Assembly: GCF_000426285.1 (NCBI RefSeq)
Contig: NZ_AUFB01000002.1
Location: 1-64,000, forward strand
Source of the DNA: Rhizobium leucaenae USDA 9039
GTDB lineage: Bacteria > Pseudomonadota > Alphaproteobacteria > Rhizobiales > Rhizobiaceae
Reading direction: 5' to 3'
DNA length: 64,000 nt
Position 1 is the stretch's first letter, and every line of letters begins with the position of its first letter. The position numbers and the translations under genes were made by a program. The notes under the pieces were generated by a model. The model did not search any database. It saw only the letters and a list, made by a program, of their open reading frames with translations, and was not told where the DNA came from. Below, piece by piece: positions 10,743 through 20,393 of the stretch.

Positions 10743-11450
10743 TCAGGGAGCCCAATAAATCTCGACCGGAGAGGCGGCCCGGCGCAGCACGGCGCGGATA
10801 GGCATCTCGGTCTCTTCGCCCGGCGCTTCCGCTTTGGCGAGAACGCCTTTCTTGCCTTCCCCCTCGATATGCAGCACCAGCAATCGGGCATCCTGAAGGC
10901 TGGAGAAGGTGAAGGTCAGCCGGGGTTCGCCGGCTCCTTCGGCTTCCATCGTGATGATGCCGCGCGGGCTCTTCGCATCGAGCGCCGCTGCGAGATTGCT
11001 CCCGCCCGGAAAGAACGAAGCCGTGTGTCCGTCATTGCCCATACCGAGAATGGCGACGTCGAATGGATAGCCGATGCTCTTGGTCTTTTCCGTGGCGATG
11101 ACGGCGGCTTCCTCGACGGAAGCCACGTCCTGGTAGAGCGGAAAGAACTGTGCCGATGCGGCCTGGTCCTTCAGCAGGTTTTCCTGGACGAGCAGGTGGT
11201 TCGAGCGCGGATTGTCTGCCGGTACGAACCGTTCGTCCACGAGGGTAATCGTCACCTTGCGCCAATCGAGAGAACGCGATGACAGCGTCTGAAAGAAGAT
11301 CTTCGGCGTCGAACCGCCGGAGACCGCAATGCTTGCAGAGCCGCGGGCGGCTATGGCGGCCGAGAGAACCTCGACCACCTTGTCCGCGAGCTTGCCGGCG
11401 AGTTCGGCGCCATTGGCGAAAGCATGCATGTTCGCTGTCATCGTCGTCAT
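10743..11450 (-). CDS. pgl: Pgl, 6-phosphogluconolactonase
   Basis: 235-residue DevB/SOL-family enzyme hydrolysing 6-phosphogluconolactone to 6-phosphogluconate. Motifs: ALSGGSTPK-type loop (IAVSGGSTPKIFFQTL), VDERFVP, and GMGNDGHTASFFPG. Starts six bases after the zwf stop, so it is co-transcribed; the gap to edd is about 180 bp. Length is normal for the family. The first ATG is used here; in-frame ATGs at codons 4 and 8 are also possible. Confidence 0.95.
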   Translation of the reverse strand: MTTMTANMHAFANGAELAGKLADKVVEVLSAAIAARGSASIAVSGGSTPKIFFQTLSSRSLDWRKVTITLVDERFVPADNPRSNHLLVQENLLKDQAASAQFFPLYQDVASVEEAAVIATEKTKSIGYPFDVAILGMGNDGHTASFFPGGSNLAAALDAKSPRGIITMEAEGAGEPRLTFTFSSLQDARLLVLHIEGEGKKGVLAKAEAPGEETEMPIRAVLRRAASPVEIYWAP

Positions 11451-11456
11451 CCCAGT

Positions 11457-12932
11457 TTAGATATCGTCATGCCAGGTGCGGCCGTCACGCTCGATCAGAG
11501 CGATGGCCTGGCTCGGACCCCAGGTGCCGGCGGTATAACCCTGCACCGGCTGGCTGGTGGCTTCCCAACCCTTGAGCATCGGATCGACCCATTCCCACGC
11601 GGCTTCCACTTCGTCGCGGCGCATGAACAGCGTCTGATTGGAACGGACGACGTCCATCAGCAGGCGTTCGTAGGCGTCGGGATTGCGGACGTTGAAGGCC
11701 GAGGCAAAGCTCATGTCGAGCGAGACGTTGCGCAGGCGCATGCCGCCCGGACCCGGGTCCTTGATCATCAGCGACTGCTTGACACCTTCGTCCGGTTGCA
11801 GGCGGATGATCAACTGGTTGGCGACGATGCGGCCGGCGGCCTGATCGAAGATGTTGTGCGGAATGGGCTTGAAGGTAATGACGATTTCCGACACGCGGCC
11901 GGCAAGACGCTTGCCGGTGCGGATGTAGAAAGGAACGCCGGCCCAGCGCCAGTTGCCGATTTCGGCCTTGATGGCGACGAAGGTCTCGGTGTTGGAGACG
12001 CCGCCTTCCAGTTCGTCGAGGTAGCCCTTGACCGGGCCGCCCGCCGAAGCGCCGGCGCGATACTGGCCGCGAACGGTCGCCTGCTCGACGTTGGAAGCGT
12101 CGATCGGCTTCAGCGCGCGCAGAACCTTCAGCTTTTCGTCGCGCACGGCTTCGGAGTCCATCGAGGACGGAATTTCCATCGCGGTCAAGCAGAGGAGCTG
12201 CAGGATGTGGTTCTGTACCATGTCGCGCAGCGCGCCGGCCGTGTCATAATACCCGGCGCGGCCTTCCAGGCCGACCGATTCCGCAACCGTGATCTGCACA
12301 TGGTCGATGTGGTTGGCGTTCCACAGCGGCTCATAAAGGGCATTGGCAAAGCGCAGCGCCATCAGGTTCTGCACCGTTTCCTTGCCGAGATAGTGGTCGA
12401 TGCGGAAGATCTGCTCTTCCTTGAAGACCCTGCCGATCGAGTCGTTGAGCTGCAGGGCGGAAGCGAGGTCGCGGCCAATCGGCTTTTCAACGACGATGCG
12501 GGTCTGCTTGGTGATCAGCTTGTGGTCATGGATCTTCTGCGAGATGTCGCCGAAAATGCCAGGAGCCACGGCCAGATAGAAGGCGCGCACGCGCTCCTTG
12601 CCTTCGTCCAGGATCTTCTTGAGCTGATCCCAGCCGGCATCGGTCTTGGCGTCCACTGGCACGTAGAACAGGCGCGCGCAGAATTTCTTCACTTCCGCTT
12701 CGTCATATTCGCCCTTTTTCAGGTGCTCTTTCAACGCGGCTTCGGCGAATTTGCGGTATTCTTCATGCGAAAGCGCGCTGCGCGATGCGCCGATGATGCG
12801 GGTAGGCTCGGAAAACTGGCCTTCGACCTGGCGATGATAGAGGGCGGGCAGAAGCTTGCGTTCTGCAAGGTCGCCACTGCCGCCGAAAACGACATAGTCA
12901 AATGGTTCAACGGGAATGATTTGGCTGCTCAT
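11457..12932 (-). CDS. zwf: Zwf, glucose-6-phosphate 1-dehydrogenase
   Basis: 491-residue NADP-dependent dehydrogenase, first step of the Entner-Doudoroff and oxidative pentose-phosphate routes. N-terminal nucleotide-binding GGSGDLAERKLLPAL, active-site RIDHYLGKETVQN and substrate-binding EKPIGRDL are all seen. First gene of zwf-pgl-edd. An imperfect palindrome at 12966-12990, just upstream, is a candidate control site. Full length, no oddities. Confidence 0.97.
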   Translation of the reverse strand: MSSQIIPVEPFDYVVFGGSGDLAERKLLPALYHRQVEGQFSEPTRIIGASRSALSHEEYRKFAEAALKEHLKKGEYDEAEVKKFCARLFYVPVDAKTDAGWDQLKKILDEGKERVRAFYLAVAPGIFGDISQKIHDHKLITKQTRIVVEKPIGRDLASALQLNDSIGRVFKEEQIFRIDHYLGKETVQNLMALRFANALYEPLWNANHIDHVQITVAESVGLEGRAGYYDTAGALRDMVQNHILQLLCLTAMEIPSSMDSEAVRDEKLKVLRALKPIDASNVEQATVRGQYRAGASAGGPVKGYLDELEGGVSNTETFVAIKAEIGNWRWAGVPFYIRTGKRLAGRVSEIVITFKPIPHNIFDQAAGRIVANQLIIRLQPDEGVKQSLMIKDPGPGGMRLRNVSLDMSFASAFNVRNPDAYERLLMDVVRSNQTLFMRRDEVEAAWEWVDPMLKGWEATSQPVQGYTAGTWGPSQAIALIERDGRTWHDDI

Positions 12933-12965
12933 GAGCTATCTCTCAATCGGTCTTGGTTGAGGCCC

Positions 12966-12990
12966 CTTTTAATCTAATCGATTTAAAAAG
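12966..12990. promoter_or_regulatory. Candidate operator upstream of zwf
   Basis: CTTTTAA (12966-12972) and TTAAAAAG (12983-12990) form an imperfect inverted repeat around an internal AATCGATT palindrome (12976-12983). It lies 34-58 bp upstream of the zwf start, where a repressor site is expected. The cognate regulator is not encoded here. Confidence 0.35.
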
Positions 12991-13021
12991 GCCAGTGTGC
13001 ATCGCGAAATTCAGACTCGGT

Positions 13022-13067
13022 TTTTAGAGCGGATCGCCGGAAGAGGAAATCCGTTCTTCGTCTAAAA
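13022..13067 (-). terminator. Possible terminator after puuB-like gene
   Basis: On the minus strand TTTTAGA...ACGGAT faces ATCCGC...TCTAAAA with an internal asymmetry, overlapping the last codons of the oxidase gene. It could separate puuAB from zwf. The stem is interrupted, so support is modest. Confidence 0.35.
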
Positions 13068-14360
13068 CCTGTCGCGCAACGCAAACCACGAGAGCGCCAG
13101 GAATAGGAGAGGTGCCCGCATGCGGGCACCGCCGGGAAATGGCGGGATGTTCAACGCCTTGAAAAGCGCAAGATCGTCGGCGTTCCCGAGAACCGTTTTC
13201 GCATAGAGTTTACCGCAATAGTTTGACAGCATGATCCCGTGTCCGGAATAGCCACCGATGGACGTGACCCCCGGCATGACTTCGCGCACGAAAGGCTGGC
13301 GCGGCATGGTTATGCCGACAGATCCGCCCCAGGCATGGGTGATGCTGATGTTATCGAGGGCAGGATAGATTTCGGCAATCTGGCGGCGGATGTGCTGCGT
13401 TATGTCGCGCGGATTGTCGGCGGTATAGGCCTCACGCCCGCCGAAAAGCAGACGCCCGTCCTTCGACTTGCGAAAATAGCGTACCACGAATCGCGAATCC
13501 GCCACCGCTTCGCCGCCGGGCAGGACATCGGGAAAATTGCCGAGCGGTTCGGTCGCGCCGATAAAAGAGCGGATCGGCATCACATGGCTCGCGGTCACCG
13601 GTTCCAGATTGCCGATATAGCCGTTGCAGGCAATCAGCACGCGCTCGGCGGTGATCGTACCGCTGCCGGTTTCGATCATCGTCTTGCCGCCGGATTGCCG
13701 GATCGCCTTCGCCGGCGTCATTTCGAAAAGCGAAGCACCGGCGGCATGCGCTACTCGTGCGAGGCCGATGAGCAGCTTCAGCGGATGGATATGGCCCGTG
13801 CCCATATCCCTGATGCCATAGAGATAGAGCTTCGAGCCAAGCCGCTCCTGCGTTTCAGCCTGATCCATGAAGCTGACATGCGGATAGCCGTAGCGCGTGG
13901 CTGCGATTTCGGCATTCTCCATATAGGCACGCTTGTAGCTCCGCTTATGCGTGACATTCATCTGGCCGGGTATGAACTCGATGTCGATGCCATGCTCGGC
14001 GGCAAAGTCGAGAAGATTGTGTTTGGCGTCCTCGGCAAGATCGAACAGCGCCTTTGAGCGTTCGTAGCCGATCTTTTCTTCCAGTTCCTCGGGCCAAGAG
14101 CGCTGGCCGGTGCCGAGCTGGCCGCCATTGCGGCCGGACGCGCCGTCGCCGAAGCGGTTGGCATCGATTAGCGTCACATCGGCGCCGCCCTTGGCAAGAT
14201 TGTAGGCCGCCTGCAGGCCGGTATAGCCGCCGCCGATGATGGCCACGTCGGCGCGGCGGGAGCCGTCGAGCTTCGGATAGGCGGGGCGAGGGCCGACGGT
14301 TGCCTGATACCAGGAAAGCCCAGGCGCTATCGGGCTCTGCCATGCTTCCTGCAATGTCAT
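13062..14360 (-). CDS. puuB: FAD-dependent oxidase, PuuB-like (gamma-glutamylputrescine oxidase)
   Basis: 432-residue DAO-family flavoprotein. The FAD-binding fold starts at about residue 38 with DVAIIGGGYTGLQAAYNLAKGG, followed by the GASGRNGGQ motif (around residue 76) of PuuB/OrdL oxidases and a C-terminal GGYSGHGIMLSNYCGKLYA. It should oxidise gamma-glutamylputrescine to the aldehyde. It starts 13 bases after the puuA-like stop, with GAGGGAGGG upstream, so the two form an operon. Substrate is inferred from this partner and from potFGHI 8 kb away; another amine is possible. Confidence 0.85.
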   Translation of the reverse strand: MTLQEAWQSPIAPGLSWYQATVGPRPAYPKLDGSRRADVAIIGGGYTGLQAAYNLAKGGADVTLIDANRFGDGASGRNGGQLGTGQRSWPEELEEKIGYERSKALFDLAEDAKHNLLDFAAEHGIDIEFIPGQMNVTHKRSYKRAYMENAEIAATRYGYPHVSFMDQAETQERLGSKLYLYGIRDMGTGHIHPLKLLIGLARVAHAAGASLFEMTPAKAIRQSGGKTMIETGSGTITAERVLIACNGYIGNLEPVTASHVMPIRSFIGATEPLGNFPDVLPGGEAVADSRFVVRYFRKSKDGRLLFGGREAYTADNPRDITQHIRRQIAEIYPALDNISITHAWGGSVGITMPRQPFVREVMPGVTSIGGYSGHGIMLSNYCGKLYAKTVLGNADDLALFKALNIPPFPGGARMRAPLLFLALSWFALRDRF

Positions 14361-14373
14361 GAGCGGCCCTCCC

Positions 14374-15810
14374 TCACACGTTGAGCAGAAGGAACTCCCG
14401 CTCCCAGGGGCTGATCACCTGCATGAAGGTTTCGAATTCGCCCCGCTTCACGCCGGCGTAGATACCGATGAAATCCTTGCCGAAGACCTCCTCGAAGGCC
14501 GGCTCGTCCTCCATCAGTGCGATGGCTTCGAGCAGGCCACGCGGCAGATCGATGGAGCCTTCGTTGGCGGAATCCTCGGTCGGCGCCGTCGGCTCCACCT
14601 TTTTCATGATGCCGAGCAGGCCGGAGGCGAGCGAGGCAGCGAGCGCGAGATAGGGATTGGCATCCGAGCTCGGCAGCCGGTTTTCAACGCGCCGCGCCTG
14701 CGAATCCGATACGGGCACGCGGAAGGCCGTAGTGCGATTGTCGTACCCCCAGGCATTGTTGACCGGGCAGGACATGTTGGGCGCCAGCCGGCGATACGAA
14801 TTCACATAGGGCGCCAGCATAGCCAGCGAGTTCGGCACGTAGCGCTGCATGCCGCCGATGAAGTGGAAGAATTCCGGCGAGGGACTGCCGTCCGGATTGG
14901 TGAAAACATTCTTGCCGGTCACGATATTGACCACGGATTGATGAATGTGCATTGCCGAGCCGGGTTGGCTCTGCATCGGCTTGGCCATGAAGGTCGCATA
15001 GATGCCGTGCTTCAGCGCCGCCTCGCGGATCGTGCGCTTGAACATGAACACCTGGTCGGCAAGCTCGATCGGATCGCCATGCCGCAGGTTGATTTCGAGC
15101 TGCGCCGGACCCTCTTCATGGATCAGCGTATCGATCTCCAGGCCCTGCTTTTCCGAGAAGTGATAGATGTCGTCGATCAGTTCGTCGAACTCGTTGATGC
15201 CGGCGATCGAATAACCTTGGCCGCCGAGGATCGAGCGACCCGAACGGCCCTTCGGCGGATGCAGCGGATAGTCCGGATCGTCGTTCTTGGCGACGAGATA
15301 GAATTCGATCTCCGGCGCCACGACCGGCTTCCAGCCGCGTTCGCGATAGAGGCCCATGATGCGCTTCAATACGTTGCGGGGCGTGTAGGATACTTCCTCG
15401 CCGTCGGAATTAACGATATCGCAGATCACCTGCGCCGTCGGATCGCTCTCCCAGGGCACGACGGAAAGCGTCGAAAGATCGGGCACCAGCTTCAGGTCGC
15501 TGTCACGCGGCTCGTAGCGAAAGCTTTCGGTCTCCTCCGGATATTCGCCCGAAATCGTGTGGCGATAGATCGCCGAGGGCAGGGCCAGCGAGGTGTTGGA
15601 AGTGAATTTCGAGGTAGGCATCATCTTGCCGCGCGGCACGCCGGCAAGGTCCGGCGTGATGCATTCTATGTCTTCGATCCCGCGTGCCCGCAGCCATTGA
15701 GCCGCTTCCTTCCAATTTGCCACCCCGCGGGCCGATCGCAGGCTTGGGGGAACTGTTGCGACTTTCGAGACCGGCAAGGAAGCTTTCAGCGGGGTCTTTT
15801 TCGCGGCCAT
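14374..15810 (-). CDS. puuA: Glutamine-synthetase-like gamma-glutamylputrescine synthetase, PuuA-like
   Basis: 478-residue member of the glutamine synthetase superfamily. The beta-grasp part contains ITPDLAGVPRGKMMP; the catalytic part has EIEFYLV, GPAQLEINLRHGDP, GSAMHIHQS and the SCPVNNAWGYDNRTTAFRVP stretch with RRVENRLPSSDANPYLA. Like other PuuA/GlnT enzymes it lacks the adenylylation loop of GlnA. It would ligate glutamate to putrescine, the first step of the Puu pathway. The first gene of the pair with puuB. The exact amine is an inference. Confidence 0.85.
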   Translation of the reverse strand: MAAKKTPLKASLPVSKVATVPPSLRSARGVANWKEAAQWLRARGIEDIECITPDLAGVPRGKMMPTSKFTSNTSLALPSAIYRHTISGEYPEETESFRYEPRDSDLKLVPDLSTLSVVPWESDPTAQVICDIVNSDGEEVSYTPRNVLKRIMGLYRERGWKPVVAPEIEFYLVAKNDDPDYPLHPPKGRSGRSILGGQGYSIAGINEFDELIDDIYHFSEKQGLEIDTLIHEEGPAQLEINLRHGDPIELADQVFMFKRTIREAALKHGIYATFMAKPMQSQPGSAMHIHQSVVNIVTGKNVFTNPDGSPSPEFFHFIGGMQRYVPNSLAMLAPYVNSYRRLAPNMSCPVNNAWGYDNRTTAFRVPVSDSQARRVENRLPSSDANPYLALAASLASGLLGIMKKVEPTAPTEDSANEGSIDLPRGLLEAIALMEDEPAFEEVFGKDFIGIYAGVKRGEFETFMQVISPWEREFLLLNV

Positions 15811-15947
15811 AAAACACCGTATTTGGGTTGATCGGTGATTGCATCATAACGGCAGTTTGCCAATTGGCGAGGGGGAAACCGCTTGGACTTTCGCCGTATG
15901 ATAGAAAAGCGATTATGCGATGCAGCAATGGGTAAAGGAATGAAAAC

Positions 15948-17132
15948 GTGGCCGGCAGATATGATGTGATTGTCCTCGGCGCGGGTGCTGCAGGCATGAT
16001 GTGCGCCATCCGCGCAGGCCAGCGCGGACGCTCCGTCGCCGTGCTCGACCATGCGGCCGCGCCGGGCGAGAAGATCCGGATTTCCGGCGGCGGCCGCTGC
16101 AATTTCACCAACATCCATGCCGGCCCGAAGAACTTCCTCTCCGCCAATCCGCATTTCGCCAAATCGGCACTGGCGCGCTTCACACCGAAGGATTTCCTTG
16201 CCATGGTCGAAAACCATGGCATTGCCTGGCATGAGAAGACGCTCGGGCAACTCTTCTGCGACAACAGCGCCAAAGACATTATCCGCATGCTGACCGATGA
16301 GATGCGGGCGGCCGGCGTGGAGTTACGGTTGCATACCGAAATCGTCGCCATCGATCCGATTGCCGGCGGGGGCTACAGGATCGCCACATCGGACGGTGCC
16401 CTGGAGGCAACCTCTCTGGTCATTGCCACCGGCGGCAAATCAATCCCGAAAATGGGCGCCACCGGCTTTGCCTATCGCATCGCCGAGCAATTCGGCCTGC
16501 CGCTCGTCGAGACGCGTCCCGGCCTCGTGCCGCTGACGCTCGATCCCCAGCTTCTCCAGCGCCTTGCGCCGCTTGCCGGCATCGCCGCGGCTGCCGAAAT
16601 CCGCCATGGCAAAACCGCGTTCCGCGAAGCTCTGCTTTTCACCCATCGGGGTTTAAGTGGTCCGGCCATCCTGCAAATATCTTCCTACTGGCGGGAAGGG
16701 GACGAGATCACGGTCGCCATCGAGCCCGATATCGACATTTTCATCACCCTGAAAACAGCACGGCAAGCCAATGGCCGGCAATCGGCGCAGACGGCTCTGG
16801 CGGAGATACTGCCGAAGCGGCTGGCGCAGCATTTCGCCGAGGGCGAGGGCATATCGGGCAATATGGCCGATCAGCCCGACAGACGCCTGCAGCAGCTCGC
16901 CGCCGCCGTGCAGGCTTGGCCCGTCAAACCGTCCGGTTCCGAAGGCTATCGGACGGCAGAAGTCACCCTTGGCGGTGTTGATACCGCTTGCCTCGATTCG
17001 AAAACGCTGCAGGTGAAAACCATCCCCGGTCTCTTTTTCATTGGCGAATGCGTCGACGTTACCGGCTGGCTCGGCGGCTATAATTTTCAATGGGCCTGGG
17101 CCTCAGGCCACATCGCCGGCGAAGCGGCTTGA
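15948..17132 (+). CDS. HI0933/YhiN-family flavoprotein
   Basis: 394-residue NAD(P)/FAD-dependent oxidoreductase of the BaiN/YhiN (HI0933-like) family. The N-terminal FAD motif DVIVLGAGAAGMMCAIRAGQRG, then the family signature SGGGRCNFTN near residue 45, VIATGGKSIPKMGATG, and the C-terminal GLFFIGECVDVTGWLGGYNFQWAWASG. The start is GTG with AAAGGA eight bases upstream. Divergent from the puu operon and monocistronic. Substrate of most family members is unknown; I cannot assign one. Confidence 0.88.
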   Translation: MAGRYDVIVLGAGAAGMMCAIRAGQRGRSVAVLDHAAAPGEKIRISGGGRCNFTNIHAGPKNFLSANPHFAKSALARFTPKDFLAMVENHGIAWHEKTLGQLFCDNSAKDIIRMLTDEMRAAGVELRLHTEIVAIDPIAGGGYRIATSDGALEATSLVIATGGKSIPKMGATGFAYRIAEQFGLPLVETRPGLVPLTLDPQLLQRLAPLAGIAAAAEIRHGKTAFREALLFTHRGLSGPAILQISSYWREGDEITVAIEPDIDIFITLKTARQANGRQSAQTALAEILPKRLAQHFAEGEGISGNMADQPDRRLQQLAAAVQAWPVKPSGSEGYRTAEVTLGGVDTACLDSKTLQVKTIPGLFFIGECVDVTGWLGGYNFQWAWASGHIAGEAA

Positions 17133-17358
17133 AGCGCTCGCTTTAAGCTCGTCCGCATCCCCCATCGTGGCGCCACTGAAGTAAAACTGCCGGCGAAGAA
17201 TCCTACGCCTTTCGGATAAGTATTCGCAAGGTGCGACAATTGCGGCTAGGCTCTGGTTTCGGCGTTTTCCTTTCCTACATCTTTGTTGTCCACATTGGCA
17301 GTTGCCGGAACGACCTTTTGCCGGTTATCGTGTCCGTGCGAAAATGGGATTTAGGCTC

Positions 17359-17502
17359 ATGAATAGAACACAACGTCGCGCTCGCGCTATTGCAATTGCT
17401 CAAACTCGAGACAATGCCAAGTTGGTGGCTACCCGGCTGCTGATGCTGGCGACCGGCGCCACGGCAGCCTGCATTGCTTACCTAGCGGTGCGCAGTTTCT
17501 GA
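17359..17502 (+). CDS. Hypothetical 47-residue membrane peptide
   Basis: Short frame with a basic N-terminus (MNRTQRRARAIAIAQTRDN) and one hydrophobic helix (about residues 27-43), the layout of a small inner-membrane protein. In-frame starts exist at 17344 and 17302. No clear ribosome-binding site. It ends just before a GC hairpin (17524-17547). No function can be suggested. Confidence 0.4.
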   Translation: MNRTQRRARAIAIAQTRDNAKLVATRLLMLATGATAACIAYLAVRSF

Positions 17503-17855
17503 TATCATCGGCCTGATCGGTTTCGGCCGCCATCTTCCCGGCGGCCGTCATTTGCGCATACGCCTGACATCCTCTTGGCTGAGGCCTCGCATCCCCGCAT
17601 TTCAAGGCTTTCTCGGGCTCGCAAGAGCCTTGCGGCTCATTGCCAGGCGCTTTATCCGAAAATTAATCAATCGAACTCACAATCCGCGAAGATTTTCTGG
17701 GGCGTGCTTCTACAACGTAGAGCCGAAGCAATGATTGCCACCCGACATAGTTGGGACCCCGTCTGCGAATATTTCAAGATTGATGGTTATGCATCCGGTC
17801 AGCGCCGTGGCGGCGTCGGCAGGGGGAGTACGGTGTATGAGAGGCCAGAGCCACC
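17503..17855. other. Gap upstream of the chemoreceptor gene
   Basis: 353 bp with no convincing gene. It holds a perfect 8-bp stem CGGCCGCC/GGCGGCCG (17524-17531 and 17540-17547) without a T-run, and further on alternating GGCTC/GAGCC repeats (about 17617-17640) able to form rival small hairpins. The open frames here lack coding signs. Confidence 0.5.
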
Positions 17856-20393
17856 ATGTTCATTGACAAGATCCTGTCCCGTTTCAAGATCAAGACGAAG
17901 GTCCTGATCTTCGTTCTGCCTTTCGTCATCAGCATTTCCGCCGTCGGTCTCACCGGGCTCTACGCTTCGGGCCTGCTGCAGGGGCGCATGGAAATTTCCA
18001 ACAGCGTGCTGCAATCGCTGACGGGCTTCAAGAACCTCTATGGTTCGATGGATGACTTCCTGCGCATTACCAACGAGCAGCAACGCGACAAGCTCTATCA
18101 GGATATCAAATCGCAGCAGGGCGTTTTGAGCACAACGCTGGCTCAGCTCGGCAAGGATGCGGAGGGTCGCGACAACCTGACGGATGCGACGACGAAGACC
18201 GCCGACATGTCAAACCTGGTTGCCAAGCTCTGGACGCTGCACGAGCAGGAAGTCGCCTTTCGCAAGGTGATCGAGGACGCGCAGAGAGCGCTGATCAGTG
18301 CTCGTTTCAATGTCGATTACGATGGCCAGCAGTTGGAAGACCAGATGCGCAAGGATCAGGCTGACGCGACCGCGACGTTGCGCGCCGCCGACCGCCTGCT
18401 GAAGGGCGGCGATACGCTCGTCTCCGTTGCCGAAGATTTCAACAAGGCCGCAACGCCTGCCGACAAGCTCAAGGTTCTCAAGGACCGGATGCCTGACCTC
18501 AACAAGGCGCTCCGGGCGATCGATCTCGCCGTGCCGCAGAACCAGAAGAGCGTCGTGCAGTCGCTGGCAGGCACCATCAAGGATCTCGGAGCGTTCACCG
18601 AAAGCACGGATGCTCCGACAGACGATACCGTGACCGCCATCGGCCGGCTGCTCTCCCGGTTCCGGCAGATGTCGACCTATACGCAGCTTGCGGCAACGCA
18701 GATGATGCGCCAGGCGACCACCACCTTCGTTCAACTCGACGCCCGTGTCGTTCAGACGAATTCCGTTCTGCAGGATACCCGCCGTCTCGAAGCTTCAGTC
18801 TATTCGCTGCAGCTCGTGCTTGCCGATTTCACCGCCAATACCAACAAGGACAACCTCGTTCGCCTGCGCCAGGAAGTCTCCAAGCTTGGCGGCGACATGG
18901 ATACGCTGAACCAGAGTGCCAAGAACATGGATTTCGCCGGCGATATCGACAAGGCCATCCGCCCGGCTATCAAGTCGATGGATGAAGCCGGCGGCAAGCT
19001 GGTCGATACCATCGGCCAGCGTATCAACGAATATGCCAGCGCCCGCCAGCAGCTCGATCAGGTTTGGGGTCAGCTCACCGCCTTTGCCGAAACCCAGAAG
19101 CAGAGCGCCGGCACAGAGCGCGACCAGGCGAATTACATCTCTATCCTCGCCACCACGCTCGGCATCATCCTCTCGGTTGCCGGCGGCATCGCCCTGGTCC
19201 TGACCCTGCAGCGTCCGATCGGTCAGATCACCGCCGCCATGCGCCGCATCGCCGACGGCATGCTGGAAACCGCGATCTCGGGCGAGCAACGCCACGACGA
19301 AATCGGCGACATGGCCCGTGCCCTCGGTATCTTCAAGGAAAACGCGCTCTCGAAGATCCGCATCGAAGAGCAGAGCGACGAGGAGCGAACTGCCGCCGAG
19401 CACGAGCGCCAGCGCAACGATGCCGAAAAGCGCGAACTCGACCGTCAGATCGACTTCGCCGTCAGCGAGCTTGCCGCCGGCCTCGAGCGTCTGGCTCAAG
19501 GCGATATCTCTTCGAGCATCGAGACGCCCTTCATCGGCCGCCTCGAACAGCTCCGGCAGGATTTCAACAGCTCGCTGTCGCGCCTGCAGCAGACCCTCAG
19601 CCAGGTGCGTGACAATGTCGAGATGATCCAGAGCAACGGCAGCCAGATGGCAGCCTCCGCCGAGGACCTGTCGAAGCGCACCGAGCAGCAGGCGGCAGCA
19701 TTGGAAGAAACCGCCGCTGCCGTGGATGAGATCACCGTCACCGTCCGCTCGTCCGCCGAGCGCGCCAAGGAGGCGGATGGGATCGTACGTGAAGCCAAAC
19801 GCAGCGCCGACGACAGCTCTGTCGTCGTCGGTAACGCCATCGACGCTATGGCGCGTATCGAAGATGCATCCCGCCAGATCGAGCAGATCATCGGCGTCAT
19901 CGACGAGATCGCCTTCCAGACAAACCTTCTGGCATTGAATGCCGGTATCGAAGCTGCCCGCGCGGGCGAGGCCGGCAAGGGCTTTGCGGTTGTCGCCATG
20001 GAGGTGCGCGAACTTGCGCAGCGCTCCGCCGCCGCGGCACAGGAGATCAAGGGGTTGATCAACAAATCGACGCACGAGGTCAATTCCGGCTCGCAGTTCG
20101 TGCAGGAGGCCGGCTCCGTGCTTGCCCAGATCAGCGGCCAGATCGTCACCATCAGCCAGCATGTGGAAATGATCGCGCGCGCCAGCCACGATCAGGCAAG
20201 CGCGCTGCAGGGGGTCAACTCGTCCGTCAACCAGATGGATCAAATGACACAGAAGAATGCGGCCATGGTCGAAGAGACCACGGCGGCCAGCCGCGAACTG
20301 GCCTCCGAAGCGGACGCGCTGCTCCATCTCATCCAGCAGTTCAAGATCGAAGGCGGGCCGGCCGCGGGTTACATGCGGGCGGAAGCCGCCTGA
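17856..20393 (+). CDS. Methyl-accepting chemotaxis protein
   Basis: 845-residue chemoreceptor. Membrane helix 1 (about residues 15-38), a long helical periplasmic sensor domain to about 424, membrane helix 2 (425-449), HAMP (about 450-505), then the cytoplasmic signalling rod with the conserved hairpin tip EIAFQTNLLALNAGIEAARAGEAGKGF near residue 685. No C-terminal CheR-tethering pentapeptide. The sensor resembles long four-helix ligand domains; ligand unknown. Monocistronic, ending at a strong terminator. No che genes are nearby, so it signals through a distant cluster. Confidence 0.93.
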   Translation: MFIDKILSRFKIKTKVLIFVLPFVISISAVGLTGLYASGLLQGRMEISNSVLQSLTGFKNLYGSMDDFLRITNEQQRDKLYQDIKSQQGVLSTTLAQLGKDAEGRDNLTDATTKTADMSNLVAKLWTLHEQEVAFRKVIEDAQRALISARFNVDYDGQQLEDQMRKDQADATATLRAADRLLKGGDTLVSVAEDFNKAATPADKLKVLKDRMPDLNKALRAIDLAVPQNQKSVVQSLAGTIKDLGAFTESTDAPTDDTVTAIGRLLSRFRQMSTYTQLAATQMMRQATTTFVQLDARVVQTNSVLQDTRRLEASVYSLQLVLADFTANTNKDNLVRLRQEVSKLGGDMDTLNQSAKNMDFAGDIDKAIRPAIKSMDEAGGKLVDTIGQRINEYASARQQLDQVWGQLTAFAETQKQSAGTERDQANYISILATTLGIILSVAGGIALVLTLQRPIGQITAAMRRIADGMLETAISGEQRHDEIGDMARALGIFKENALSKIRIEEQSDEERTAAEHERQRNDAEKRELDRQIDFAVSELAAGLERLAQGDISSSIETPFIGRLEQLRQDFNSSLSRLQQTLSQVRDNVEMIQSNGSQMAASAEDLSKRTEQQAAALEETAAAVDEITVTVRSSAERAKEADGIVREAKRSADDSSVVVGNAIDAMARIEDASRQIEQIIGVIDEIAFQTNLLALNAGIEAARAGEAGKGFAVVAMEVRELAQRSAAAAQEIKGLINKSTHEVNSGSQFVQEAGSVLAQISGQIVTISQHVEMIARASHDQASALQGVNSSVNQMDQMTQKNAAMVEETTAASRELASEADALLHLIQQFKIEGGPAAGYMRAEAA

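Noticed and set aside
17552..17907. Two plus-strand frames before the chemoreceptor gene
   Set aside because: Low-complexity, no start signal, and one runs into the chemoreceptor gene in the wrong frame.
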